Shown piece after piece: positions 1-12,901 of a DNA stretch of 64,000 nucleotides. How positions within the stretch are numbered: position 1 is the stretch's first letter; each line of letters begins with the position of its first letter. Where the stretch lies: contig MU623393.1 in the NCBI GenBank assembly GCA_025201765.1, forward strand, positions 124,001 to 188,000, given 5' to 3'. The DNA is from Daldinia sp. FL1419 (taxonomy: Eukaryota; Ascomycota; Sordariomycetes; Xylariales; Hypoxylaceae). The notes beneath the pieces were generated by a model. The model was not told the DNA's origin, did no database searches, and saw only the letters and a list, made by a program, of their open reading frames with translations. The position numbers and the translations under genes were made by a program.

Positions 1-393
1 GGATAGACGGTTTGACTTGCCTACCTGGGTGTATCTCAGACACAGTGTATGTGATAGGCATTGAAGTGAAGCGCATGCGTACATATATGCCACACGGGAT
101 GTAAATTACAAAGTTGATAAAAGAAAATGGAAGTATTATCATCGAAAAAAAGGTACAAGGTAGACACGTCACTATATCCTATTACCACAATCGCGACGAG
201 ACGTGCAAATAAAAAAAAACCTAACCCTTGAACCCTGGATGACGTTACAGCCCTCCTCTCCCACCCCCTCCCACCCATCTGTCCATCCCATCCGTCCGCA
301 GGCTTCACTACCATACCCGTACCTTATATTACCAAAACCAAACTTGAGCACTCTCCGTCGTTCCCTCCTCCCATGCACGAACGAACTAGTGGG

Positions 394-420
394 ATAGGGC
401 ATAGGGCATAGGGCATAGGG
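394..420. repeat. 7-base tandem repeat (ATAGGGC)n
   Basis: Almost four perfect head-to-tail copies of ATAGGGC are visible. The unit resembles but does not equal the TTAGGG telomere repeat. It stands alone inside ordinary intergenic DNA. Confidence 0.9.
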
Positions 421-800
421 TCGTCAATCAATGAATAAATGGCCACCGTAGTAATAGGATTCGGATCTACGCTCCTGGCTCGGGTCCAGTCCCCCGATCC
501 TCCCCTTTACCCCAGCTCCCCCCAGCTTCCAGTACCCCGGGTCCGTCGGTGTTCGCCGGACAGCGCTCGTCATCCTGTCCTGTCCTATCCTGTCGTATCT
601 TGAAAAAAATTTAAAATTTTTTTTTTTCCCAGTCTCGTAACTTGCTCGCGGGGAACGCATACTAGCTTGGCAAGTTTGTAAATCGTGCTCTTCGCCCTCG
701 GCCTCGCCGATGCGAGATGCGGAATCATGTATGCGTGTGCCCTTCTTCGTCGGTGAACATGATCCCTGGCGGTATATTAATAACAAAAGACCCCCTTATC

Positions 801-830
801 CATATCCATATCCCTATCCCTATCCCTATC
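801..830. repeat. Hexanucleotide microsatellite (CATATC/CCTATC)
   Basis: Five consecutive copies of a 6-base unit, first CATATC and then CCTATC, are visible. The array is short and lies in non-coding DNA. Confidence 0.85.
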
Positions 831-1482
831 TTTCCTTTCCTGTTTCCTGCTTGCCTATTCCTAGTTTTTCCCTTCATCGGGATCCCGCACTCATACCTAT
901 CATGCAAATGCAAGCAGCAAAGCGAAGTACCTAGGTTAGCTAGCTAGCTTCCGCGGTGCACTGCGGAAACTTAGTCCGGCCCAGACCAGATCGAGAAGGT
1001 GAGAAGAGAAAACCCCCTATCACGTAGATCGATCAAAAAACGCACACACGAAAAACGATGCCAAATAAGTCAAAATGCCGATAGGAAAAAGCTTTTAGGG
1101 ATCAATTTCTCATCCTAGGTACATTAATCATCCCGTGTTTCATCTCTCGTCACCGTGAGAAAATGGGTCCTGCTATTTCTCTTTCAACTCATCACATCTG
1201 CCGACGAACCAAACATGTGTCTAAAGGGGTTGGGCTGGGGTATGATATGACATGACTAATGTATATGGAAAAAAAGGGGGTGAGGGGCGGAGGCATACTC
1301 AACGACAAGACCCGACCATATAGACTACCTCTGGTAAATCACAACGCAAGAGCACCCCGGTGATAGCTCGGCACGGGCTTTTCCGTATTGCGCGAGGACG
1401 GGGACCATAACCACTCTAACTGACCGACCAGAATAAATATCTGGTGCCCACGGCGCACCATGACGCTAACGATCCTCCGCAA

Positions 1483-3826
1483 TTACTGGACCTGACTGAC
1501 GATCTCGCTGGCCTTGCCAAGGGACTCGACCATTTGCTGGCACTCCTTCCGCCGGCGGATGGTGTAGTCGCTTTCCTTTAGTAGGTCGTCCAGGGTATCG
1601 TTTCGGTACATGTTCTCCAAGAGTTCTCGTTGCATTTCCTCCTTTGTAAATCTACAGCCAAAATTAGAAATTCGTTACGACCATTCAGCCCGTATATGTA
1701 CTTACTGGACAAGGTTCAGCATGATAGCCTTGGGGACCATGTCAATCATCGTCCTCTTGACAATGTTGAAATACGAAGCAATAAGCAGCTCTATAACCAT
1801 TGATTAGCCTTACAATGCTGGTATAGTTAGTCCTATCCGACTTACTGATAACTTCAACTTCAATATTTTCTCTCTCCGAGAGAGTTCCGGAAGCCTTTAG
1901 CGTAGGAGGGGGGGCTTCCATAGCAGCAGCCTTCTTCTTATTCTTGGCGGCAAAGAAACTGCCGAAGAAACCAGTGTTGTTATCCAGGTTATCTATTGAG
2001 GGACTAGCAGCGCGTGCCGGTGTAGCTGATGCTGGTAGAGGCTTTCCAGTCTTAGGATCGACCTGAACGGGCTTCGCACCATTGTACCGCTCGTTCACAA
2101 TGGCCATCGCTCGGTGACCGTTAAGGAAGTCAGGGTGAGCCGTGTTGATGTAACAAGACTCCATTGCGACAAGATCCCTAACAAGCTTATTGGTAGGCTC
2201 CATAGCCTTCTTAAAGAACCCAATAACAACACCGTGGAACTTCTCCTTGAGCTGCGGGTATCTCCTGTATAGTGCCTTGGTAAGGAGTTGCGAGAGAATG
2301 CGTACAAGCTCGTCATATACGAGTGAGACACATTTAAGACTAGGCTCTTCGAGTCGCTTAATCTGCTGCTTGACAATGACTTCGAAAGCGGTTGTTCCGA
2401 CGAAGAGTGCGGGAGAAGAACCAGACGAGTTGTATAGGATCGTCCTGATATCAACATCTTTCACGACATCGAAAGGATCGACCGCCTTGACACCGTTGGA
2501 GTATAATTCGTGGAACACAAAGCTGATTCGGGCACCTCCGGAAAGTTCCGTGCTGGACAATTCGCCGTTGTTACCCTCCAGGACAGTTCGCCACTCGTTC
2601 GTAAATTCAGTTATGATGTTAAGGACGATGTTAGCACTGTTGCCTAGCATTGACGGGCCTAGACTCTCGAGCTCGGCAGAGTATTTTTGTAGCGAGCTAG
2701 CAATTCTTGCCTTGATATCAGGTAGAGTCTGTTTGATGTGCATCATCAGGATCAAGTTCAACTTTCTCGCTAGGTACGGGGTACCACAGTATGAGCTCTT
2801 GTTCTTATAAGCCCTATGGTTTTCAAAGAAATTCTTCTCCGCCTCGAGGGACGCTGAAATGGGCTTCTTGTTGTCGATGTCTCGCTGACCTCTGTTTACA
2901 ACGGGCACATATCCGAGGCGCAGCGGAATAACGCGCCCGGCAAGGATATCAACAACGTCCGTACCCTCATCCATCAGATCCACCTTCGTCAAGACACCGA
3001 TTGTTCTCTGTCCTTCGGGGTCGACTTCCCTAGCGAGCTTAAGACCGTCCGAATTGGCTAAATCGATGTTTGCGGAAGTAACAGCCAAGATGATAGCATT
3101 GGACTTTTGGATGTACTTCAGAACCATATCCTTGATTTGCCGTTCGATATCTCTTGGTTGATCTCCGACGGGGACCTTGGTCAGACCAGGCAAATCGACC
3201 AACGTCAGGGTTAGGACATTAGGGGAGTAGACTCTCAGGTTAATCGGCGCGGGCGAAATACCGGCATTGCGGCCAACCTTGGCCTCCGTCTCTCTGCTGA
3301 TCTCATCCCGGATTTTATTAAAGTCGTAGAATTTCTGTCCAGGGATGTGCAAGAACTCGCCCCACTCATCTGCGTTGGCTGCCTTATCCGTAGAACTAGA
3401 AACGTCTTCGTTAACGCCGTTAGTTTGGGCGGTGGCGGGTCGGTTAATTAATTGTAGAATGAGAGGCCGCCTTGTTACGATACCGGAACCTCGAGGTAAG
3501 CTGTGCGATAAGTTGGTTAGTCTCGAGTGTGGAGATGGTAGTTTAGGGGGGTGTTTGAGCGGTGACGCACAAGTCTCGGCCAACGATGTTCTCGAGCACA
3601 GAGCTTTTTCCGCTAGACTGACTTCCGACGACGACTATTTGCGGCAGATCGATAGGATTGTTGACGCCGACGGTGGAAAAGACATCTTGCAGTCGGTTGA
3701 CGAGTCTAAAAGTTTCAATGTTAGTAACAAAACGACTGTGCGCACAAACGAGATGCTTCAAGACTAAACGTACTTGATCAGGGCGGGATCCGAGATACCC
3801 CCTGATGTAACCAACGTTTCGCTCAT
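1483..3826 (-). CDS. VPS1: Dynamin-like GTPase Vps1
   Basis: Large GTPase that drives membrane scission at Golgi, endosome, vacuole and peroxisome in fungi (known for the family). Five exons: 3826-3774, 3705-3571, 3500-1846, 1790-1706 and 1651-1483, giving 698 residues, the usual family length. The G1 loop GSQSSGKS is at residues 45-52, DLPG at 165-168 and TKVD at 234-237. The second junction rebuilds the conserved GRD-FLPRG turn and the third rebuilds the start of the GTPase effector domain. A variable, Ala/Ser-rich, Lys-rich insert occupies about 530-580, where Vps1 proteins lack a PH domain. The start was chosen because exon 1 joins in frame to the LVNRLQDVF segment that begins Vps1 proteins. 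Intergenic DNA flanks both sides. Product assignment is very secure; the first exon, only 53 bases, is the least certain part. Confidence 0.96.
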
Positions 3827-5687
3827 CTTCAGTAGGTAGTAGCCGAGTTCACTTCTTTACGTTGAGATTACAAGGCGAAGCCACAGTTGGCGGGCGATCG
3901 CTCGAGATAGTTTCGCTTTTTGGAAGGGGGAAAACTTGGTTTTAAAGTCGGGATTAAGTCTGGACTCGTTTCTTTAGTATGGACGAAGCTTTCAAAGCTT
4001 CTCTTTAAATAGGAGGGGCAATGCCTTTAGGTACGTGAATCAAAGCGAACACAGCCCACGTGTGTTTATAGAAGGTGTATGGAAAGATTGTTCTTGGGGA
4101 GGGTATTATCTTTTTAATGTTGAGCGTAAGAAGAAAAAGACTTGGGAATTTGGTTCAGGGACATTTATCAAATCGCCAGGCGCAACCACGGGTGGCACTT
4201 GACGACCTTACATATACCTACCTATGGGGTACCTACCTCCTAGGTGACACCCCCTTATGTAATTTTATAGCCTTATCCCTATTGAGCCACAGTGACATGT
4301 GACTAAGGTTAGACCGTTGGGTCCAGCATTAGCTCGACGAGATTGGACCATGCCTCTTCACAATAGACCCCACTAGCCACATAAGCAGATAAGATGGTTT
4401 CTACCTCTGCATTAGGTGCATTAGTAGGTACATCCATACCAAAATCCAGGGTAAGTCTGTATGTACAAATACAATACCTAACCTGCTAACCTAACATCCA
4501 AACACTTACTAACATGCATCTACATGAACATTATGCGAATAATCAACTCTCCTAGGTAGGTACTGCCACAATTTTCACAACCAATCAGATCTTTAAAATC
4601 GCCCCGCGGTTAGCAACGTTTTCCTTCACCATTCTATCGCACGCATACGCTTTGCAAAAGATGCAAAGGAAATAGAAAGGTCATATAAAACGCATTCTAT
4701 TAAACAATACTAATTATTAATACTTTCACGCGAGGGTAAAAAATAAAATAAAATAAAATCATCAGGCATGCGTTGATGTGTGGCTAACTAATCAGAGGCC
4801 AGCCCTACCTGTGGCTGCTATTGTCTCCCTACCTCATTACATAGAGTGACCTAACCTAGAGCCTGCACGAACGGGGCATGTAGCTAGTACCCAATATACC
4901 TATTTCAGCAGGGGCAATATTTTATAATGTTGCCTGAAAAAGGCATTCGTCAGCTATTTACACTAGTCGAGGATGACGACGACGACGACAACAAATCTAT
5001 TCGGATATATACCCACGTATAAATATGCATAATTCATTGCTGCCTGACCTATTGCCTATTAGGATAGAGAACCGTTCTTATAGGCCGCATATCCAATAAA
5101 TCACATGGCACAGCACGCTAGATCTGACATATAAGAATCTTTCTAGAAAATATATTCCCATTGCCAAGAGCATCGCTAGCACTATGTGCGATCGTGTCCT
5201 AAAAACAAATCGCAACTCTTGTTGCATTTGGTATGAGAAGGGATACCTTTACATCGCCCCACGGATATACAATGCCAATGTGATGATACCATTCCCCCGG
5301 CTCTCGAAGTCTATCGCATGAATGGCAATCAGTAAAAGACAGCGAGACTTCTCCTTCCCATACAGACCCTTTCAAATGGAAGCTATTTTGTGTTTATTGA
5401 TACACCGCGTAATTAAAAACGCCATCGAAAAAGACGTCTCTTGCAAGGTGCCATCCCAAGTTGTGTCGAGTCGCTAGAGATCGGGGAGAAGCACCATGCC
5501 ACCATCCAATTTACGCCGGGCCCATGCAAGCACTGTACTATAAAATCAGAAGGCTGGAGTATAACCTAGCTACCGCTTCTAAGGATTATTCGAGGCTCTA
5601 TTATTTGCCTCGCGATAATTGTGGCGCCACTCATCATTAGACCATCTATGCCAAGTTAGCCTCCTATCTCAACGTGAAATTTGTATA
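3827..5687. other. Long intergenic region
   Basis: About 1.9 kb without a convincing gene. The left part should hold the Vps1 promoter; a CACGTG E-box core is visible near 4057. Around 4540-4563 there is a copy of the dispersed CCTAGGTAGGTA-type palindrome, and at about 4974-4989 a GAC triplet run. Confidence 0.55.
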
Positions 5688-7913
5688 TCAACTGGGCATA
5701 TACATCTTGATTTTACCGTCGTCCCCGCACGAGGCGAACATGCATGGATCGGCTGGGTTCCACGAGACCGAATTGCATCCAGGAATATGTCCGGTAATTT
5801 TCTGTACTAGCTGAGCACTGGTCTTGTGCCAGATATTGATCGAACCATCTATTGCTACGGTTAGTCGCAAATCAGTGGCACCGTTAAAAGAAGCTCACCT
5901 TCACTTCCACTAATTACGAAGCTTTCATCAGCTCCTCCGAACGCACTCCTGATCATATAATTCCCACCAGTAAACCCGGAGTAAGTTTGGACTGGCTCGT
6001 GAAGAAAGAGATCAACAAGTTGCGCCATACCATTATTGTGGTTCACTAGGAGATGTCGAGAGTTTTTGCTGATGCTAATCGACGTCAGTCGGACCAGCAG
6101 GTCCATCTCGTACTCTAGTCGGTGTGTATTGAAATTGTAGACGTGAATGTGAGTTCCACCATCCGATGCCACGAGCCAGTGTCCATCCGGCGATATTGCT
6201 AGGTCTTCGACTCTATGTGAACAATTCCAGTCGTATAGTTTTTCCCCTGAAATGCTCCACTGAATTAGACCGTGAGTTTTATCGAGCGCACCCGTGACAA
6301 AACTTTTGCTATCCGCGGTCCATACGCAACTGGTAACGGGTTCTTGGCACCGTTCGAATGTTTTTAGACAAACACCAGTCTTCATTTGTTAGTCAAGTTC
6401 GCAAAAGGCAGGAAGCTATAAAAACTCACATTAACATCCCATAATCTTGCATGACGGTCTTGGCTACATGTAACCAACATAGAATCATCCCAGCTCCAGG
6501 CGACATTACCAACCCCATCGTCATGATCCCTAAGGTAATGAAGTGGCCGAAAGGAAGAAACATCCCAGATAATGACCTGCTTCCCCTTACCACAACTAGC
6601 TAACTTCGTCCCATCATGAGAAAATTTGATTTGCCAAACCTGATCCTCATGCTCATCTAATTCAAAAACCTTTTCCGCCGGGAATCGTCTTTGATCGCAC
6701 AGGTGGTCTGAGTATAAAGACGGGGACGCAGCACTAGAATGATATAGACAATTTGATATCTGATTTGTCTTAACTTGATCTAAAAGTGTAGCCAGGCGGT
6801 GCTCCGGAAGCATAACCGACGGAGAGATAGATTCTGATCATAGGTATTAGTCGGATACATGTTATAAGTCAGCACTGGATTAAACGATAACTCAGACTTA
6901 CTTGATAATTGAGACAGAAGAACACGCCGAGATTCCCCGTAGGCACCATCCCATTCAGCTCTCAACTTCACATCTTCTGTTTTCTGGCACATAAGCAGAC
7001 TAGATAAGAAATGAAGTTTTTGCGTGTCTTGACATAATGGCGTTAGTTCGTTTCTAAGTACCATTAAGGCACGGCCAGTTTCTCCTTTCTCCAAGAGTTC
7101 CAAGAATTTTTGCTGTCGTATCCAGAATCTCATCATCCATCGGTCTGCGTTGTTTATTAATACTAGGCCGTTGCCGTTCTCGCTAGCTCGGACTCCAGAT
7201 ACTGTTGCTCCAGAAAGCAGTTCCTCTGCCTCGTTCCAACTACCTCCGAGTACAGCATTTCTGAATGCAGCAACCATTGGGTTCTCCAGCTCGAAACCAC
7301 TCTCCTGGCTTACACTCTGTGCCGCAGAGTGATAACCCATATCGGTGAGCGCCTGCAAAAGTAACCTCGTAACTTCTTCACGATCATGACCGAAATATGT
7401 TTCCGACGGCCGCACTTTGGAGCCATTAACTGCCGATGCTATCTTACTGCTCCCATTCGTAGAGCCAGATACTGAGGACCCCCGAAGCGACTTCCCATTA
7501 GCATAAGGCCTCGAGGTGCCATTAGAAGCCGGCGACCTTTCTGTATCCGCTAACATGGTACTTTCGGCACGCCTACGTTTCCTCCTAGAACTATCGGTAG
7601 GGATGATATGGGAAGCCCGAGCTTCCGGGAGCTCTGACTGAGAGCTGGCGACGTCGTTATCGTCGTCTGAAGCTCGTCGTCTTCTCCCTAGAATCTGGCG
7701 CTGTACGGAAGACTCAGTAAACTGACGTTCCTGAGAGACGGACACGATATCTGAGGCGGACAGTTGGTCGTAGCTCGCTAGGTTCGCGGGGGGTATAGTC
7801 GTTGTGGGGGCTGAGAAGACTGTGTTGGATGGAGGTCGAGGAGGTTGCGGCGGGGATGGGTGGTCGGAGGCGGATGGGGTGGATGGAAATTGCTGGGGGT
7901 TTTGGTCTGCCAC
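5688..7913 (-). CDS. GID7: WD40/CTLH protein, GID complex subunit 7 (WDR26-like)
   Basis: Subunit of the GID/CTLH E3 ubiquitin ligase; in yeast it acts in degrading gluconeogenic enzymes and higher-order assembly of the ligase (known). Exons 7913-6902, 6833-6430, 6379-5899 and 5848-5688 give 685 residues. Residues 1-170 are a Pro/Ser-rich disordered leader with a basic patch (RKRRR). A LisH-like helix pair (about 178-208) and a CTLH region (about 213-290) follow, then a WD40 propeller from about 370 to the end, with repeats ending in IIWDV, RLWDV and NIWHK. The last intron has two possible acceptors 6 bases apart. The second (exon from 5848) restores SGSEDGS, which looks more like a WD repeat, so I chose it. 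The C-terminus is short after the last repeat. Confidence 0.93.
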
Positions 7914-8210
7914 TTCGACTGGCTACTCGATACTGCGGGCTAGAAACACCCGCAGTTTAAAATGGAAGAGAGACACAGTTTATCTGCCGGGGCAAGGTGA
8001 GTTTTGGGCGCTATTAGTAGACCTCGGCTAGGTAAACGTCGTTGTTAGGCGCGGGGTGAGATGAGTTTTTGGCGATTAACACGGAGGTGAAAGTAACAAG
8101 AAATGGGAGGCGGCGTTCTTGGTAAACTTGGATGACAGGATCCAGTACTGATGGCTTTGCTGAAGTGGCTGACCTCATGTCAGGGTAGACCATGAACTTA
8201 ACATTCAACC

Positions 8211-8262
8211 TAAGCTGCTAGATTAAGCTGCTAGGTTAAGCTGGTTAAGTTGCTAAATTGCC
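8211..8262. repeat. Imperfect tandem repeat around TTAAGCTGCTAG
   Basis: Three to four diverging copies of a unit containing TAAGCTGCTAGAT or TTAAGCTGGTTAAG follow each other, just upstream of the Gid7 promoter. The role is unknown. Confidence 0.7.
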
Positions 8263-9968
8263 AAGTTGTTAGGAACCCGAATTCTCTTCACATAACATTA
8301 CTAGACCCAGATTTCCGTTGTCAAAATGACTAATTGATTGCGTCTGCTTTCAAGTAAGTATATGACGTGTGTCCAAGTCGTTACGCTCGAGGCGGCATCG
8401 AAACGAGAAGGAAATTAAAAAAAGAAAAAAAGAGAAAAAAAGACCATCGATTGTGAACAACAGAGTACAAGGTAAACAATACGAAGCTAGATGAAGGTAA
8501 TTCGGAAGATGTTCGTTTATGGTATGGAAGGAGTTTACTACAGGTATCAAGAATTGGCGGTTGTTAGGTACATGTAGATGTTAACATATGTAAATGGAAC
8601 TAAGTTCTATGTAGGTAGGCAGGTACCTCTTTACACACCCCGGCAAAAATATGTGGCAATCCATAGGGTAGATGAACGAATATGGAAGGGATGGCGGACG
8701 GGCGTATCCCAGGTGGATGCCATCTGTATCTCGGCCGACTTTTTACAGAAACACCCGTGACTGTTACCATTGCTAGGTAGTCCATTCGCTATGTAGACTC
8801 GCTAGGCTCGCTAGGCTCTCGTTAGCACTATGCTACATACGCTTACCTCCATTCAAAGCCGATTTGAGCTAAAAAAGAAAGGTACCTAACTCGTTAGTGT
8901 TAATCATACCTAAAAGACACCTAAAAGGCATATAGGCACATAAAAAACCACCCATGTGATAGGTAAGTACCTACCTAGCTGGGGTACGTACACGTAAACC
9001 GTATGGAACTCATCTGGGCAAGTTAGGTCCAATAACAGGTGGATCCCCATTGCAGCATGTACATGTATTGTGTTGTACCTAGCTGATAAGATATTGCGCA
9101 TGCAGCTAGGGTAAGGGCGCTGCATCCGCATTGCATTCATAATTCTCATTGGTTCTCACATTCGCCAGAGTGGCACCTATTGTTTGAGTTCCTGCTATCC
9201 GTAGTGTAACTCTAGCCACCATTCCTTCGTAATGTGCCTCCATGTATGTACTATAGTACACATGTATGTAAGTAATAAATAGAAAAGAAGTCGAGGGGAA
9301 AGGAAGACCCTGGATTCTTGGAAGAAGAAACTATTTTTAATAAATTGGAAACAACATCAGAAAACAATCCAGTCGACTTTTGTGCGACAAATATTATACC
9401 CAACAACCACCACCGTATGTATCTGCTAAGGGTACCGAATTAAATGAAACGGAATGAATACTCGGTCGAACCGCGAGGGGTAAACTGCCCTATGTCCTAA
9501 CATCCTAACGTAGAGATAACGATAGGTAACTAAAACCTCCCGCTTCGAATGCTCCCCACATGTAATTCTGAATGCCGACGGCTGTGGCTACACGTTTCGA
9601 TCTAACTAAACCCAACTCCATGTCCCCCATGCTTGTTTGTATGTATACTTTCCCCATATCTCCCTACAATTATGTCTATAATTGTTTATTTACTTATTAT
9701 TGTGATACTATTATAGTATCACCATTAACAAGTTTCTTACACCTCACAATTGGACAAAGATTATTATCGGGCGTAAGAAGGGTCTAATTGGGCTTGGAAT
9801 GATGCAAAGGTGGGCAGTTAGTTGCAGAAAATGCAGAAGGCAGTGGAAACGGCCGGCTCACACCTTACGGAGGTACGTACCTCTCTTCTAAATGGATCCT
9901 AACGAATCCATCCATCCTTAAAATTCGACTGTTTGCGGACATGATAAGGCCGCTGCTACCTCATGGAC

Positions 9969-10016
9969 AAAAAAAAAAATTTTTATTTTTATTTTTTTTT
10001 TTTTATTTTTTTTTTA
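9969..10016. repeat. A/T homopolymer block
   Basis: A run of A followed at once by T tracts interrupted by single A bases, about 48 bases with no G or C until the end. It is simple low-complexity DNA. Such dA:dT tracts usually exclude nucleosomes (known), but no gene start lies next to it. Confidence 0.85.
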
Positions 10017-10591
10017 CTTTGTAAGAAATAACATCTTATCCAGTCTTCTTTTAATGGCAGGCTCGACTTGGCTGGCACCTTTCCATTCATTATTAAAGTA
10101 TTGGCTCAACTCCAAGCGAAAAGTACTTAGTTATGCCGTCCTTCCTGGATACATACTTGAGCACAAGCCGGGCACCCAGGTAGGTATTCGGAATATCAAA
10201 TCCCAGTACCCGAGTCGGCCGACGAGTCCGCTCTTATTACAAATTTGGTATTTACTCGATTCATCGGAGATATTTCAATTATATCGACAATCATAAGACC
10301 TTACCGTTACAGTGCATTTCTTTTCTTCCCTTTTTTTTTCACTTTATTTCTCATCGAATGATTTGAAAGAATGAGAGCATATATTTCGGGTCGGACCGCT
10401 TCGGTTCGGAATCGAAGTCACACTGACTTCTTCGTATCCAGCCAACGTCGTTTTATTATGATGGGACGTGCCTGTTTGCTTCAAATTGATGTTAAATTCG
10501 TGTGAAATGTGCCTTTGCAAGTAAACCTCAAAAATTATCACAATATAATACTGTCATTGCAAGCCAAATGTAAAACCCCGTATGTTCTTCT

Positions 10592-12901
10592 CTATAGCTT
10601 CTCCTTAGGCCCAACGAGATCTTCAACCTTGGCGAATTGGTAATAATAATCCAAGCTCTTCGGGTTGAGCAACGTGCCGCTGGGTTTAATAATTTGACCC
10701 GAGACAATCTGTTTCACCGGCAACTCCACCTTCTTTAAGTTGACTGTCGTCTATTTTCCGATTAGCTTATAAACGCCTACCCGAAGCAAGTTTCTGACTT
10801 ACAGGTATCTCAGGGGTCTCAAACACGTATTTAGGTACGTGTCTCTTGGTTAGTTCCCTTTTGATTGCTTCTTTGACTTCGTTTACGAGTTTTCTATCAA
10901 ATTTATGACCCGGCCGCATCAGTAAGAAAAGCATTACGCTTTCGTCGCTGTCCTGAGGCCGCCTCTGTCCGACACATATCGAATCGGCCACTTTATCCGC
11001 GAAATTCCTCTCCAGAACCGAATAGATTTCTGCGGAACCGAACCGCACTCCACTAGGGTTCAAAACACCATCGGCTCTTCCGAGGAAAGTGAGGTTCTTA
11101 GTAACAGGGTGGAAAACGCAAAAATCACCTTGCGCCCACACGTGCTCAAATCTTGCAAAATAGGCCGAGTGGAACCTCGGGCCAGGAACACCAGTCGGCG
11201 TCTTATCACCCCAGAGATATATCGGCACATTTGGAAATGAGGCGGTGGCCACGAGCTCTCCAGGTGTCCCGTCCGGGACTTCTTTTCCGGGTCCCGGAGG
11301 AAGTAACGAATCATATAGAGCTACCTTAATTCCGAGGGAGGCGCCTTGCGTGCCACCTACGTAGACAGGAGTAAGTGGATTACCAATTCCAAAGCAACCA
11401 GCCTAGGATCAAGTTAGTAGTTGAGTGCGTCTGCTGGGAGTTCAATCTTACGATATCGGTTCCGCCGGATATATTGCTCAAGTGGACGTGACTTGGAAAA
11501 CCTTTGTCATAGAACCACTCAAATAGTTGCTCCGGGAGTACCATACCAGTGCTTGTTACTATTTGAAGGTTTGACAAGTCCGTAATTTGCCTGGGTGAGA
11601 TTCCTGCCCTAGCAATCTCGTAGAACCACCGTGGGCTAGTGCCCAACTTTGTTACTTTTTGGTCACCAATCAACTTGATAAAAGTTTGGAGGTCGGGCTG
11701 GAAAGGAGACCCGTCGTATAATATGACGCGTGCGCCGACCAAGAGCTGGCCAACGCATACCAGGTACATGATCCAACCTGTAGTTGTGTATTGTAGAGTG
11801 ACAGTATCTGAGTTTGTATTCTCGTGGAGGCGAGTTTCTTTGACATAATTCAGAAGTGCACCCCCGACGGAGTGGACGATGGCTTTAGGTATACCAGTAG
11901 TACCAGAGGAGTAGCATATGAGAAAAGGCTCATGAAAAGCGATCCTAGCAATCGGCGGGGGGGAGTATGGGTCGCCCTTTGCAAGGAACGAATGTAACGT
12001 CTGGACCTTGGGGATTTTACTTATATCCAAGGCATCGTGAAAACGACGGATTGAGACCAACCCCGCAAATTGGTCACAGTCTTCCATCCCAGATACAACC
12101 TCGGCCATCTTTGGACGCAAATCTAGTCGCTTCCCGTTATAAAGGGTCGCATCATCCATGAAGATATACTAGTCTTCATCAGTAAGCCGATCATTAAGAA
12201 GGAGGAAGTCTTCCCTACCTTGGGGTTCACTTGGACCGTCCTCTGCAAGATGCCTTGGACACCCATATCAGTTGAGCTACTGCTAAATATAGCACCAAGC
12301 CATGTCGTGGCGATAAATAACACCAGAGTCTCGACGCTGTTAGACCCAACGACAACAATTCGATCTCCTCGTTTTACCCCACCGGCGTGTAGGGCGGAGG
12401 CATAAAGAGCCGCTAGTTTTCTGAGTGTTACCCAGGTGATGTGTCTAATCTCACTTACACCCTCCCGAACTTCGGTTAGGGCAATTTTGGTATCTTCCTT
12501 TCCAACTTTGCCATGGTGGTCGGTAGGATCTTGGGGCCTGCGAGACCATAGTAGATTTTCAGCCCAATTGAGATGAATGCCCTCGAACCATCGGGGGATG
12601 GCATCGATTGGCTTGCTCTCATCCACCGCTCTCGTATATGAGCCGGTATGAATTATATTGCTATAGTCGAAGACCTCAGAATAAAAATCGGAACGCTTAG
12701 TGACAGAGAACTGCCATAAATCTTGGAATGTCTTGAGACTTATTAGTGAACAATCGGGTGGCACGCATTGCATTCCTTAGCAATCGAATACTTTACCTTG
12801 AGGTCGATATTGTATTTCTTATTCAACCGTTGGATCAACTCGTACATCTGTGTCTTTTTGGGATTGGGATGCTCCCAGAGCTTTCGTGGAACGGATGCCA
12901 T
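10592..12901 (-). CDS. Acetoacetyl-CoA synthetase (acetoacetate-CoA ligase)
   Basis: ATP-dependent activation of acetoacetate to acetoacetyl-CoA in the cytosol, feeding sterol/lipid synthesis or use of ketone bodies and leucine carbon (known for the family). Five exons: 12901-12797, 12731-12219, 12168-11452, 11402-10803 and 10750-10592, 697 residues, close to typical AACS length. It starts with the AACS-type WEHPNP element. The adenylate P-loop YSSGTTGIPKA is at 292-302, and SGGTDI-AGCFGIGNP is rebuilt exactly across the third intron. The C-terminal LKKVELPVKQIVSG, with the likely catalytic lysine, is supplied by the last exon, which has no ATG of its own. It diverges from the DUF2264 gene at 14208, so the 1.3 kb between them is a shared promoter region. 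Confidence 0.95.

Larger units (their letters stand above)
1..1482. other. Gene-free stretch with simple repeats
   Basis: I see no supportable gene in this stretch. The short open frames overlap each other on both strands and have low-complexity composition. It holds a 7-base tandem repeat near 394-420, a hexanucleotide array near 801-830 and an A/T homopolymer patch near 603-629. The right part would contain the 3' untranslated region of the dynamin gene that ends at 1483. Confidence 0.6.
7914..10591. other. Long intergenic region with repeats
   Basis: About 2.7 kb without a supportable gene. Short open frames on both strands show no recognisable product and no splice logic. It contains imperfect 13-14-base tandem units (8211-8262), a TACCTACCTAG-type element near 8967-8982, and an A/T homopolymer block at 9969-10016. 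The left end contains the Gid7 promoter. Confidence 0.55.

Noticed and set aside
394..420. Telomere-like repeat
   Set aside because: The unit is ATAGGGC, only four copies, and is not at a chromosome end by context.
2190..2810. 206-codon open frame antisense to the Vps1 GTPase
   Set aside because: It lies wholly opposite a confidently assigned exon and shows no family pattern.
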